A DNA stretch of 64,000 bases from the NCBI GenBank assembly GCA_963277665.1, contig OY728165.1:1150936050-1151000049 (forward strand), written 5' to 3'. Made by a program: the position numbers and the translations under genes. Shown here in pieces: positions 21,919 to 35,285 of the stretch; the first letter of the stretch is position 1; each line of letters begins with the position of its first letter. Origin of the DNA: Viscum album. Taxonomy: Eukaryota; Streptophyta; Magnoliopsida; Santalales; Viscaceae. The notes beneath the pieces were generated by a model that saw nothing but the letters and a program-made list of their open reading frames with translations, was not told where the DNA came from and searched no databases.

Positions 21919-23192
21919 TGCATCTTGTACAAGATGACCAATCGATGTGGAAGTTCAGGTAATAATTATAAAGGTAACAATTAGAGTTTATATGATCCTT
22001 ACTTTTGAGGTAATTATGGGTTATTATATGATATGCTGGAAAATCAAAGGCATGCGATAAACTTTAGGTTAAAATATGTTATGATCATTTTTGATGATTT
22101 TATCTCATTTTGGGGAATGATTTAAGAATTATAGAGTTTTGGAAAAAGGACAACACACAGACCATGTGACAACCCGTCGCATCGGACAAAGCTGCAGGAA
22201 TCAAACCCACAACCAAAGTGCGACTGGTATTTATCGCCTACCACTGGTCTACGTGAAGTCCCTGGTTAGTTTGACTGATTTGTTTTAGTTATAGGATTTT
22301 ATGAATTAAGAGTAAGTTGATTTTGGGTTATTTATGAAAATGTTTAATCTATCATGGAGGATATGTGATTAGGTTAATTACTTTTCAATACGAGACTTTA
22401 GGAGCAACTGATGTTGTTTGGAGATAAATGTTATGATTTAACTTGGAATACAATGTGACTAAATCCTTCAAATATTTTGGTTTCAATCTTAGATTGGTTT
22501 ACTTTGAAGAATTTTATGGACAAATTGTTTATCGGATGGTCCTCATTGAACTTTGGGTTTTGTTGGACAAATTTTGGAGATTAAGCATAGATTTTCTTTT
22601 TAATGGGTTATCCTTTTCTGGATTATCTGACCTTGTACTAACCTTTTTGGTTTTGGTTTTGGTTAAAGCCTAAAGACATGGGATGTATATAGTTCTCTTT
22701 GGTGGATTAGGTGATTCTCTAGAAGTTGATTATAGTACTCTTAATGTGAACAAGTCTCCCTTCATAATCATCTTTTGGAAAAAATATGAGTTTGATCAAG
22801 GAATCTAGTAAAAGCTGAAAGTCAACATGATAAGTGATTATGTTTCCTTATGAATAAATTCCTCAATAAAAAGTAACTTAAAAAAAATGTTGTCTATTAA
22901 CTTTTCCTACTGGGGAATCGAATACCGTTTAACCCATCACAGGTTTGTGATTTTCTTATGGTTAACTTTCTCCTACACATGTTTACTATCACTCTCCCTT
23001 AAGAACATGACCCTTTGTTTTTCTTCCATGTCCATGTTTTTCTACATGGAATCCTAGTATGGGTTAACTCAGGTGACCTCTATACATATCTTCCATTATT
23101 TTAAAGTGATTGTTTTACCGACTCTTGTTCCGATGTGGGACTTTCAAGGATGTTTCCAAGCTCAATTTTAAAAATTGTGAGGATGCAATTCC
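21919..23192 (+). other. Non-coding interior of the LARD-like element
   Basis: No frame resembles pol. A GC-richer patch lies at about 22150-22260. The last 100 bases carry CCGATGTGGGA (near 23133) and GAGGATGCAATT just before the purine tract. Both blocks recur, on the minus strand, before the purine tract of the element at 50016-59704, which marks them as shared 3' sequence of one lineage. Confidence 0.75.
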
Positions 23193-23208
23193 AAAAAGGG
23201 GGGAAGGA
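23193..23208 (+). other. Polypurine tract of the LARD-like element
   Basis: AAAAAGGGGGGAAGGA directly abuts the TG of the 3' LTR. It is uninterrupted, unlike the PBS, and is the expected plus-strand primer. Confidence 0.9.
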
Positions 23209-26200
23209 TGTAACACACCAGGTTAATAAAGAATATGAAATTTTCATATTTATCCATATTTGTGAATAAAATATTAATATGACTTTAAAGGGGACGCTAT
23301 GCTCGATGGCGTACCCAACACGCAACAACGAGTTTCTTGGGAATCTTACGTTGCACTCTAATAATAAAATAATATTATTTTAAATAGTAGTTAACATGTA
23401 GCCATTGTATTAGCGGGAATGGATAGAAATAACTAAAATATGATTATATGTGTTTTAAATGTTTTTATATTTATCCAATAAAAGATAAAGGCATGAAATA
23501 CGGAAAGAATTCAATTTTAGGCGTATCTGCCCTAGTTTTCACTAATGGTTCACTTATCGCCTTTTGATGGAGAACTGCCATTAAATATAGTTTTGTTCAC
23601 TCTTATACATCCTTTTGGACCAAATAGAACTCTTCTTAAGAATTGGGACATCAAAATTTACTTTGTGTAATTTTTTTGTATCTTTCTGATAAAGTTCATT
23701 TTTTTAATGAATAGTGTAAAATGTTGTATTTTAATTCAAAACCTCTTTTTAATCTAATTTATTTATATCATTATATTATATTTTGAATTGGTTTTAAAGT
23801 GAAATTAGAATATATTTTTACCATTAAATCCAATAGAGGTCGTTGGAATTAATTTCACTTTGAAATCAGACTTAAAGTAGTGTCAATCTTTTGATACTAG
23901 TTTGTTTCATAAAAACACGCTATTTGCTCTGACAGCGGGAATTAATTATTAAATTAATTAATGTTACTTATATTATTTTAATTTTGTAAAATAGACTTCA
24001 TTTTTGAATTCGGAATATCAAATATATCTTAGGGTGAATTTTTGGGATTTTTCTGAAAAACTTCAATTTTTGATGAATAGTGAAACCACTAAGTGGTACT
24101 TATAAAAACAGATTTTTCCTTTTAAATGAAAATTTTCCATCTTTGTGTTTTTAATTTCAAAAATCCGACATAAATGGTTGTCATTAATAAGTAAAATGTG
24201 GTTCAATGGGATAAAAATAATTTTTTGGTGAATAGTAACTTATTATGTTTTTAATCGCGATTAGAGGTAATTAGTGTAGTTTAAGGTAAAAATAATGTTT
24301 TAATAATATGAAATGAACTTGACACATGTACTAACTTCATTGGATGTGTCATGGCCGACCAAGAAAACCCATGGGTCAACTTGGGGACCCCATGAAGCCA
24401 CTTCGCTTGGAAAATGACTTTAATATCTTTTTATTTAAAGTTAATGTAAAAATGAGACAAACATGAAATGTTTTACTAAAACAATTTTTACATGGGGTTA
24501 TACAAATCGGATTTTTGAATATAAATATTCATTGGAAATATAAAAATATTTACTACATCAGAGTATTTTTTTATAATTTTTAGACATTAAATAAATTAAA
24601 TTATTTGTGACATCATGATGATGTAGCGATGACCTCATTATTTAACGATTTAAATAAAATGGAAAGATAATGTAATATCTAAGACCTACAAATGTCCAAA
24701 ACCTATTGGATGAGTGAATTTCGAACCCTTATCACCTTATACTCCAAACACATCAATGTGGGACCTCTTAAATCCGAATACCATTTTAAAATAAAGTGAC
24801 TTTTCTTTACCTTCCAAGAGTGCCCCTCCTCTCCTCTTATAAAAGGCCCCCACCTCTACCTCCTTAACCACACTCCCAAAGCCTTTGGCTCAGCAAAACT
24901 CCGCCCATTTTATCTCTCCACTTCCCTCTCTTACTCCTTGAAGCCTCACTTTGGGCATAATTCTTCACAAGGAAGCCTTTGAGCTCAAACCAAAGGGAGT
25001 TACACGATTTTAAGGTAATGTCTTCACTTGAGTCCTTTTGTTTTATTTTGCTTCTCCAACCCCCTAAACTCTTTTTATTCATTTATTTTATAAAAAATAA
25101 ATTATCATAAATACACTAGGATGTTTTTATAAGAAGGATTCTAGCTACACTTTCACAAACCTACATCTGATGGTTAAAGAACATATTGTTTCCGTGGATG
25201 GAGAATTTCGGCCTCCCGAAATGATGATTGTTCAACATTCTTTTAACACATTCAAAGGTGGCAAGTAAGATGACACTGTATTTATATATGATATATAATA
25301 TGTTTAGTTTTTCCTTAAGCTTCTGTATTTTTCATTTTAGGCATACCTTTATGGTTTCCATTTTGGGTAAATGCGATATCTTCATTTAAGGAAGTGCGGA
25401 CTAGCACCCCCTCAAAGTGATGTGATTCGTTAATGCCATATGTGGGATGTATAAAGGATGGATTTAAAGTTATTATATATGATGTTATACTGTAATTATA
25501 ATATACCTCTATATAATTATTATTCCATTCCATAGAAATATGAAATAGAAATGAAAGTAGCGTTCATGCGTACGTACGGCTTACCGTCTCCATGAACGGT
25601 GCATTTCATTTCTTACCTCTAAATGATTATGTAATATTATAAATACATGTATATTCTGGATACATATGAAATATATGATATCCAAATGATGAATATAATT
25701 CTGTATATAATGAACATTTGACCACACGAACAACATGTAATTGTAAGAAGTCCACCTTCGACTTAATAACCAAATATCGACAAAAGAAACATTATTAACT
25801 TAAATTATTACATAATGTTTATAACATGGAAATAAGTGATATAAAAGGAATAATCAACTGGAAAAAGGTTCTTAATAAATTGGAAATTAACTCAAGTTTA
25901 TTATTCAGGACGTGAAAGAACGATCGAGTCAAGTCGGACCTGAGGTAAGGGATCCTACTCCTCTCTTTCTTTTTATATACACTATTTTATGTCATTCCAT
26001 CTAAGCTCATATTTCTTGTTATTGAGATGTTCTTTTATATTAATCTTACTATAATTTTTATGTTCATATGATGAGAGACCCTAGTCTATCTCATCAATCA
26101 ATTTGGGATGTTTTGAGTGTTGCCGTTAGGCTGCCGAATTTTCGTAAGAGATCTAACCTCTCTCTTTCTCTTTAAGTACCCTCCTTTACGTCACTTCTTT

Positions 26201-27973
26201 TAAGCTCCTATTTGATATGATGGGGGATGTTATTTTATATTCATCATGCTCTAAATTTTATTTTCATGTGATGAGATACCCCATTTGATCTCATCAATCC
26301 ATTTTGGAAGTTTTAAGTGGCGCCGTTAGGCTGCCGAGTTTTCGTAATGGATTTTCATCTCACTTTTATTCCTGTGAGATTTATGATACATTTTCCACAA
26401 TTTACTTTGAGTGGTGTATGTACTGACCATTATTTTACTCATAGTGTAATATTCTTTCATTTATGAGTATTTACATCAATTTTGTATTGTCCTTATTTCA
26501 CGGGGTGTATGTTTCGAAAGATACCCATGTCGGTAAGGGAACCTTTCACCCTCATCCTTTTAAAAGACTTATTTTGTTATGTATTTTAATTAACATAATA
26601 TTATTTTGGGATATGTTCTTCTATATCCTTATTGATGTAAATTTTATTTCCAAGTGATGAGATACCCTTTTTATCTCTCATCAACTCTTTTTCTGAATTT
26701 TGAAGTGACGCCGTTAGGCTGTCTAATTATTGCAAGGGAACTTCTTAACCCAATTTAGATTCTTTGGGATAAACTTGTACACCTTGAATATGTCGTTCTA
26801 TGATTTATGTGTTAATGTACTCTGATTGTTTTACACTTAATACCCACTTATATTTCATGTATTCGTTTGTCACACATGGTTATGTAACTGATTTATCCTT
26901 AATCCAAGGATACCATCTTTGTATAGGACTTCGTCTCAATCTCCTTTCATTGAGGAAAATTTTGTTTTATACACAACTTTCTTTTATACGGTGTATAAAC
27001 CCCTCTGACTTTTATGTTTATCCAAAAGGAATCTTTTTATACGAATTGTTTTACTAAACAACAAAAGGGAATGTTTTTGTCGTACGTATGCGGCGACAAT
27101 GACTTCTCCGCCGTCATGACCATTATTTGAGTTTCAGCTTCCTCTACAAGCCATACCTTCTTTTTAAAAGAAAAATAAATACCATGTTTTACTTTTCTTT
27201 TATTTCGGTATTGAAAATGGTTTTCATAATGTATTTATATCAATATGTTGTATTGATATCTTGTTATTGAAAGGTGGAAATGTTATGTTTCCTTTATGCA
27301 TGTTTTATGTGATATGATTATGTTATGGTTCTTGGGAATTGTTATGAAGACGGGTGGTTCCGTGATAAACTAAGGGCGGGTGAGCCTGATATAGCTCTCT
27401 AATCCATTGGGTAACGCGAAGGAGTGAAACATTAAGGTTTCTCCAAAGAGATTTAGGGAATATACTGTGATGGGTATTCCAAACGTAACTAAGAGGGTTA
27501 CTCCCTACGTAAGAATGTTATGAATGCCTCAAGTTACCTTTATGTCTTATGATTTCTATGATTTATTCATGGTTTGATGAGGTATGTTAAAGTGCCTATG
27601 TTTTATGGGTAAAGTATTATTTCATTCTTATGTATATATGAACTCATGTTTCCTTTCCATATTTTTATAAACCTTACTGAGATTTTTATGCTCATCCCAA
27701 GTTTTTGAAATGTTTTTCACAGGTCAAGGGAAAGGTACATGATGTGATGATAGTGTCAAGGATGTGTCAAGAAAGAATCGATGTTTTATTTTAAATATGA
27801 TTCCATTTATGGGAAGAATTAATATTGAATTTTATGTAACCACTTTGTTTAAATGTGGAATGTAATGCATGTTTCATGATCTAATTCTCTAAAACTCTAA
27901 ACCTAAAAAGATCCTCAATGTGTAATCTTGTAATAACTCAAGATTAAGTAAGGTTTAAGGCTGGGGCCTTATA
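23209..27973 (+). repeat. 3' LTR of the LARD-like element
   Basis: It is the full-length partner of 16783-21543 and has the same internal layout (TATA box at 24838, tandem array from about 25941, acceptor-like CAG ending 27722). It ends CCTTATA and is followed by ATAAG, the target duplication. Confidence 0.93.
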
Positions 27974-30516
27974 ATAAGTGATAAATATATATCATGGTAA
28001 TATATTTAAAAAATTTATGGAATAAGTAATTACCATAAATTCTCACACAACACTGATGCTATAATTACTCTCCAAGTAGAAATATCGTATAAATATTAAT
28101 AATAATAATAATGTAAATATAATATCAGATTAATAATGTGACCAAAAATATTAATAGATAACTTTGTCATCATAGATATATAATATAATGTAATATAATA
28201 TTTTATATTATTATATTATGTTTTTTAAAAAACAATGTATTAAATTATGTCAAAATTGACACTAATGATATTTTAGAAGAAATATTATTTTATTAAAAGA
28301 TATAATTTTTAAAAAAAATCTTAAATTCGTCCAAATGACTAGGATAGTGCTTAAAAATTTATAAATTATCAATGAATCCATCATTTTTCATTTTTTATTA
28401 TCAATATTGACCCTAAAAAGGATAATAAAGGTTGTCGTAATAAGTGGTAAACTGGATGAATACTAGTTAAAAATAAATTATAAGTGTAATAATATGACTT
28501 AAAAACTGTTTAAAAACTATTGTATGAGATTATTTCAACCCATTAAATACATATATTTTATATAAATAAATCTTGGATTCATTTTGAGTTTATAATTAAT
28601 TTATATTAATTTAATATTTTGAGTGTTTTGAAAAGTTCCCTCAACTCGATTATAAAAGGACACCTCCTCACTCACTTCTACACATAACCATGATCTCTAT
28701 TTCTTAGAAAAACAATTTACATTTATCTTACCCATATAAAAATTCACATTTTATGTCATTTTATTCCAAAAATACCATCCATTGTGTCATTACGAACACA
28801 TCTAAAGGGCATCCTCTCAAGAAGAGGTAATCATATTTACCGTCTCATTCACAATTTTTATTCTTTAACTTCCGCTTCATGTGTTTTTAAATGATATAGT
28901 AATAAATATAGTATCTCTTATATTTTGAGATATTATTATTAATATAGTGAAACAACATGAAAAAATTTATCTATCCAATAAAAAATGAAGGTATTGTGCT
29001 TCCATGCATACAATTTATCATCTCCACGTCATTGTGCAATTTTTTCTAATCACAAATTTGATTATATGGGAATAATTAACTAAATAATGTATATATATGA
29101 TAATTATGACTTGATTTTGATTCTTGAAAAATTAATATAATATTCAATTCCTTACATCTTCACCATTAACAGAATGAAATCATTTCTCATGTGTACATAC
29201 GACCTATCATCTTCAAGACATGATGTGAGTCATTTACCATGTTTACTATTACATAATTACCATACAAATTTACATAATGAATAATTATGATATCATGTAC
29301 CATAATATAATTCCAGAGATGATAGAAATATATCTTATGCATAAGAACCAATACATAAATGTCAAAAACACTAAGGAAAATGAATTGGTTAACTACCGAA
29401 ACAAATGTAATGATGAAATATTATTAACAAAATGATAATAATATGATATAAGAGGATCATATACGATATCAAAATTATTAATATGTTTCTATTATAATTT
29501 TATAGCATGCTTTAAAAATTATAATTAATTTTAAATAATGTTCAATCAATGGGAATCTTAATGTAAGGGACTTCATCTTAATTGACATTCCATTACTAAT
29601 TACTTGGTATTGTGAATCCTAATCATTTTATGTGGTGTTTATACAAAAATAGTGAGTCCATTTTATATAATAAACTATATTTCACTTAAATATCAGAATT
29701 ATTTATATCAATGATATTATTATTTAATAAACTGTATGCCAATTTTAATATAAAATGTTTACATTGAATGTTATTTGATTAAATAGGGATATATTTCTCA
29801 ATATGTATACAATTCTTAGTATAGATATTTAATTATAATTCCTTTTTTTAAGGAGTTAAACTTATTTTTGAATATATGAATAATTCATTGTATATGAAGT
29901 GATGGGTGGATCCCAACATTATATAGCATTTCGATGCATTAAAAAATCTCATGGAAAAAATAGTTTATCTAATTAAATAGGTTTCTCCCTATAGTGTTAA
30001 AACGTCTAGTAAATGTTCCTTATGGTATTGGTGTCATGTGACACATACATTACATACAATAATTAAGCAATGAATTTATTCAAATTCTATTGCTATTATA
30101 TTAGAGTTTTTATTTATAAATATTTATATGGATTCATTTCATTATTTAGTTTTTTAGTAAATTGAATTTGTGTACAATTATTTACCTTAAAATATTGATT
30201 ATTCCATATTGAATATGTTTCACTTATTATTGATTCATGATTTCACTATATGTTATCCAAACTGAGCATTTGAGCTAATAATTTTTTTTCATCCACATGT
30301 TGTGAAGATTAGATCATTGAATAAGTGTCAAGGATTCAGTTTTTCCCATTGTTATGGTATATCGTTAAATTACCAATGTAATAATATAACCATTACTATA
30401 CATAGTTTTTAAGGTCTGCTAAACTAATTGAATCATGGTTACATAATCCCTTTTAGCTATGCCATTGTATTAAAATAAATATTGAATCTGGGATACTAGG
30501 TTAGGAGTCATAATAA
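27974..30516 (+). repeat. Left LTR of old gypsy element, fragment 3 of 3
   Basis: The sequence aligns with about 36300-38909. A promoter-like block with TATAAAAGG near 28652 matches 36959 onward. The (C)ATC(W)CCAYG motifs near 29012 and 29200 match 37335 and 37510. The end block with ACCAATGTAATAAT near 30372 matches 38758. It ends just before the PBS at 30518. CpG is rare and divergence from the right LTR is large. Confidence 0.75.
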
Positions 30517-30517
30517 T

Positions 30518-30528
30518 TGGTATCAGAG
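30518..30528 (+). other. Primer-binding site of the old gypsy element
   Basis: An exact TGGTATCAGAG, followed by AAGGTTTAG, stands directly after the third left-LTR fragment. It is of the initiator tRNA-Met type and fixes the plus-strand orientation of this element. Confidence 0.88.
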
Positions 30529-30659
30529 AAGGTTTAGTAGAAACCAAGGGAACTATATGTTAAATAAACATAGATAACATGAGGATTATAATAAGTTCAT
30601 AAATTATTTTTAAACATTTACTAGTAGTGAAATATTTATATTGTGCAACAATATGCCAA

Positions 30660-31760
30660 ATGATAAAGAGTTAACTAAGTGTGTTGCATTATTTAGTGAT
30701 GGTTACTAATGTAAGGAAGAGAATTAATACATGTTGACAATGTTGGGATTTCAACAACAAGCAATCCAACATAGTTGGTGTTGTAGATAATAAGATCATG
30801 ACCATATTAGGTCATCTTACTCAGGTTATAATGAATAACTATACAAAAATAGAGCATCATGATGGTCCATAAAATGATATAGCAATGCAAGATAATTTCT
30901 TGTGGTAGAATCCCCCATATTTTACAAGTACTACTATTCCAGTGATATATGATAAACAGATCATGTCCCTTGAAAAGGGATTCCTAGCATTGGGATGTGA
31001 TCAATGGGAAAATGTAGTGATATCAGTATATTGCCTCAAGGGTGATGCTAAGAATTGGTGGTCACTAATTGATAATACAAAAAAGTAAAATTAAATCAAA
31101 CAAATGGAATGGAATACTATGAAAGAAAAATTACTCAAAAAACATTAATCGATTGAGAAATTAATTGAATTGAAGAGAAATTTCCATAGATTAAAATAAA
31201 AGGGAATCATTTTTTTGAAGAGTATGAGGATGACTTTACCAGACTAGTCTGGTATTATATAGATTACATCTATGATTCAGAAATTATAATTTATAATTTA
31301 TTTTAAGGTTATAATCCAACTCTCTGATGTGAATTTGATTTTCAAATATTTTCAAATATTATGAAATAATATTTTATTCCATCAAAATGGAGAAGAAATT
31401 TTATAGGAACTATTTGTTTATGTGAAACCAAGATAAGTTGTGATCTTTTAAAAACCATTCAATTGGGAAATCATCAATTAATAATGTGGAAATAATGAAA
31501 TTCCCATTATGTAAAAATTATGTAAATAATCATCATGGTAATTTCTTAAAGAGCATGAGAGTTTGTTATCAGTGCAAACATAAGGTTCATCGAGATCATT
31601 AATGAAAGGGGAAGAAATAATTAAATTATTTTCAATGTTTCTAATATAATGAAATGGGGTATTATTCAAATAAATATGCCTAAAATCAGGGGAATCTACC
31701 ATAGAATAGGCCAATGTGATATGGCCATGATTATGCGATCACTACAACATATGTAAATGT
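30660..31760 (+). pseudogene. Decayed gypsy gag
   Basis: No long frame remains, but gag landmarks can be read across stops. They include LEKGFLALGCDQWENVV near 30970, GDAKNWWSLI near 31042, and zinc-knuckle remnants CYQCKHKVHRDH near 31565 and C-F-x-Y-N-E-M-G-Y-Y near 31640. In both knuckles at least one zinc ligand is lost. The WW after GDAK is characteristic of the capsid-type Retrotrans_gag domain of Ty3/gypsy. Stops and frame changes occur every few tens of codons. This is an old, dead copy. Confidence 0.72.
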
Positions 31761-32179
31761 ACCCATTGATGTGGTAGAAAGAACATTAATCATATAGTTT
31801 CATTTTTAAATTTTATTATTTTATTGTGGATTATCACACTCTTTTATATCTACCCACTTTTCAAGGAAAATTAGACATTTACATTTAAATTTAATTAGGA
31901 ACTCCCTATTATGAAACATACACGGTGTATATTTACAAACATTATCATCATTATTTTTTGGAATTTGATATAATACTCTATATGGACTGAATTTAAAAAC
32001 ATGATTCTAAATTTTATTACCTAAATAATGAAATTTTGACTCATGGGGAAGATATAAAATTTATTATTAGTACAGAAGAAACATCATCATATGATTCTTA
32101 TCTACATCCACCTGTAGTAGCTTTACTGAATGATATTATTTGAGATAAAAATAAAACAACATATCCGGATGGAGAAGAA

Positions 32180-33480
32180 CATTTTTAGGTTGAGTATTTT
32201 ATAATTATACAAGAATATATTAATTTATATCCCAAGGAACTGCCTATACCCCCAATAGAGTGTGAATTTGGTTTTACAATTGATTTAATCCCAGATGAAA
32301 AACATGTATCAATGACTCCTAACAGACTAGACATAGTGAAATTATTGTACATGAAGAAACAAGTAGATTATGTTAGTAATTCTTGATTTATTCATCATAC
32401 TATTTAACCATGGGGTTCCCATATTCTCTTTATTCTGTATAAATATGATTCATGATGTTTTTCATTAATTATATTTAAATCAATGATATTTATATAGTGA
32501 TAAACTATCACATTCTTTTCATTTATGATTTATCTGATCTGCTTCAAGAAGATATGAATTAATCAAATATTGAACTTAATTATGGTTATTATCAATTGTG
32601 CGTAATGAAGTAATACATTATGAAGATAAAATTTTCAAAAGGAATGGAAATTATGTGTTTTTAGTAATTCCATTGGGATTGACTAATAAACCTTATGTTT
32701 TTATGTACATAATGAATAGAGTATTTTTTTTGAATATCTTCATGATTTTATTTTTATTCATTAATGACATTATGCTATATTATAAAATATATGAAGACCA
32801 TGTGAGTCACTTTTAGAGCATTCCTTATACCTTAATAAATAATGTTTCATATGGTAAATTTAGAAAGCTAAATTTAATGATTAAAAAAATTTCATTTCTT
32901 GCCCACATTTTTTCTATGTTTGGAATCTCAGTTGATCCTATAATGACAAATAAAATCCTAGAATGCATTATCCCAAAATACATAACTGAGGTACATAGTT
33001 TCATTTGTTTTGTTTGTAACTATTAGTTCTTTGTACAAATTTTTTAATGATAGGCTAACCCATTAAGAAAGCTAACATATAAAGGGGTTAGGCTTATATT
33101 GACAATATAATGTGATGAATTTTTTAAAAATTGAAAAGAATACTGTTCAATGATCCTATAATGAAATTAATCTAAGTAATTGATGGTTTTTTGAAATAAA
33201 AAGATTCAATAAAAAGTGAAATTTTTTGTTTCGTTATCATAAATGATTGGCTTATTGATTATGGATCACACTAGTTGAAGACTCATGAATAAAATTATCC
33301 AACTGAGGATCTTGAGTATGTGGCCATAATATTTTCTCTGATGATATAGAGACACTCTATCTATGTTGAATGATGTGAGATATATGCATATCATTAGAGT
33401 TTGAAGTATATATTAATATAGAAATAAATCAACATGATGAAAATATGATTGTTTAAGTTACTCAAATAATATTATTTTTC
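32180..33480 (+). pseudogene. Decayed gypsy reverse transcriptase - RNase H
   Basis: The RT start shows the pattern YPKELPIPPIECEF followed by IDLIPDEKHVS (near 32230-32310) and PWGSHILF (near 32408), typical of plant Ty3/gypsy. A 72-codon open stretch at 32598-32816 covers the palm: FLVIPLGLTNKPYVFM and then LFLFINDIMLYYK. The catalytic motif, normally F/Y-x-D-D, reads F-I-N-D, with Asn at 32763-32765. RNase H traces follow (ISVDPIMTNKILE near 32930, RKLTYKGV near 33070, and the LKTHE...NYP block near 33275). Remnants of protease probably lie at 31790-32150 but are too decayed to define. The enzyme cannot be active. Confidence 0.8.
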
Positions 33481-33819
33481 AAAACACATACTCATAGAAA
33501 AAATAATATAGGAGATGCTATATAAAGGAAAGATAATAGAATTTGGAACCAAATGATGATATAGAGAGATCCTATGTCAATGGATTTATTAAATATTGAT
33601 ATGGGATTAATTAATGAAGATAATTCACCTCACAATTTTCAAATTATTTTAAAACATAATTTTTTGAAAAATTTAAAAAAAGTTCATTATATTGGTGATA
33701 ATTTTCAAAATAATATATAAGAAGTTAATGATGGAAAATTGGATGGCATTTTTTTAATATGGTGCTATAAAATTTGGAAAGAGGATATTTATTCCATCAA
33801 TAATTGAGCTAAAAAAGAA

Positions 33820-35040
33820 ACTATTATATTATGATCATAACTCAAATTTATCTACACACTATGGTAGTACCATGACATATATGGATATGAAGGAATTTTT
33901 TTTGGGAAGATGTGAAATGGGAAATTACTCACTACATGTCAAGATGAATAGTGTTTTTGCATGTGAGGGATGATATGCATCATCATAGTGTTGTCATGAA
34001 ACCTATACCTATTCCATTGTGTAATTGGATGGAAATTCCTATGGTCTTTAAAATTAGATTTCAAAATACCCCCAGAAGGAATTATATGATATATATTACT
34101 ATTAATCAATTTACCAAAAATAAAAAGTTTTTTTATTATAAGAGAATATTATCCTCTTGTTAACTAAGTAGGACACTATATTAAATATTTTTTAGGAAAT
34201 CATGGTTCACCTATATCCGCTATGTCTGATCGATATCCCAATTTCACATTAAAATTTTGCAAGATTCTTTAAAAGGCTCTAGATATTGAGCTTTATTTGA
34301 GAAAAAATACCATATGCAAATTGGAGGATAGTCTTAAAGGATTATTAATAGATTAGAATAAATTTTGAGATATTTATCCCTTTATTTTCAAGGTATATGG
34401 AATCATTTTTTATCTTTTTTAGGTTTTTCCTATAATATTAGTTTACATTCATGAATTAAAATGGATCTATTTGATGCATTATAGGGAAAAGGGTGTTTTA
34501 CTCCAACTTGTTTGGGTTGATGTTGTTGAATGAAAAACTATTGGAACAAAACATATTTAAGATATAAAGAAACAATTATAGACAATTGAATCTTATGTTA
34601 ATTTAGATAAATGTAGGAAGAATAGTTATACTAAAAATATGAAAAATGGGATACGGAATTTCAAGTGGGGATCATGTCTTTATGAATGTATCTCTCCATA
34701 AGGGTGTTATAGGATTCATTAACAAAGGTAAATTGAGCCACATGTACATCAGAAAACTCAAAATTCTAGATATAATTGGAGATTTTTTTACAGATTATCA
34801 ATTCCATAAATTATTTCAATTGTAAATGATTTTTACGACATATCAGTGTTATGGAAGACCATCCAAGACACAACACATGCAATAAAATATGAAAAAATAG
34901 ATATGGAACCCGATATATCTTACTATGAGGAGCCTATAAAGATTACAGACACTATAGATGAGGTTTTGAGGGATTTGAGTAATCAAATGGTAAATTTTAT
35001 TTGGAGAAACCATAAAATGGATGAATTGAGGTGGTAACCT
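33820..35040 (+). pseudogene. Decayed gypsy integrase with conserved C-terminal tail
   Basis: Traces of the zinc-binding start (HYGSTMTYMDMKEFF near 33858) are followed by IPIPLCNWMEIPM near 33993. The second catalytic Asp lies in NHGSPISAMSDRYPNFT (Asp 34228-34230). KNGIRNFKWGSCLY near 34645 falls in the usual C-terminal region. An open stretch of 63 codons at 34846-35037 carries DISYYEEPIKITDTIDE and VNFIWRNHKMDELRW. This matches the tail of plant gypsy integrases, where a chromodomain-like VxWR-N-x2-x4-W motif sits. Clade assignment (Tekay/Del-like chromovirus) is inference. Frame changes and stops are frequent. Confidence 0.75.
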
Positions 35041-35285
35041 TAGAATTATATGAATATTAAAGACCAAAATCTTTTTAGAAGGAATTATTAATAAACAATT
35101 TAGTAAAAAATTTCTATGGGAAGAATATATCACCAAATTAATTTAAGATATATTTAATATTTAAAAAATTTAATTTCTTCAATTTAATACATATCATGAA
35201 ATACCGAGTTTAAAAATCCAAGATATACTATTATATATGTAACCTTACCATTACAAACAAGCTGATAAATTAGAGGGTGGGAATA
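35041..35285 (+). other. 3' untranslated region and purine tract of the old gypsy element
   Basis: It is AT-rich and without recognisable coding. GAGGGTGGGAA at 35273-35283 ends two bases before the TGATTAAC that opens the right LTR and is the likely, slightly decayed polypurine tract. Confidence 0.65.

Larger units (their letters stand above)
16783..27973 (+). mobile_element. Pol-less Ty3/gypsy derivative with 4.76-kb LTRs (LARD-like)
   Basis: Two long direct repeats (16783-21543 and 23209-27973) flank a 1665-bp interior. The element is bounded by an exact 5-bp target duplication, ATAAG, at 16778-16782 and 27974-27978. The interior has a degenerate PBS at 21546, a 56-codon gag-like stub at 21748 and a strong polypurine tract at 23193, but no protease, RT or integrase. 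Such elements with huge LTRs and no pol are called LARDs and must borrow enzymes from a relative. Termini TGTAACAC...CCTTATA and a 3' block shared with the minus-strand element at 50016 tie it to Ty3/gypsy. The first 280 bases of the two LTRs differ at about 4% by eye. Confidence 0.92.

Noticed and set aside
22890..22960. GAATCGAATACC word resembling a pol III B box
   Set aside because: No matching A box is found at the proper distance on either strand.
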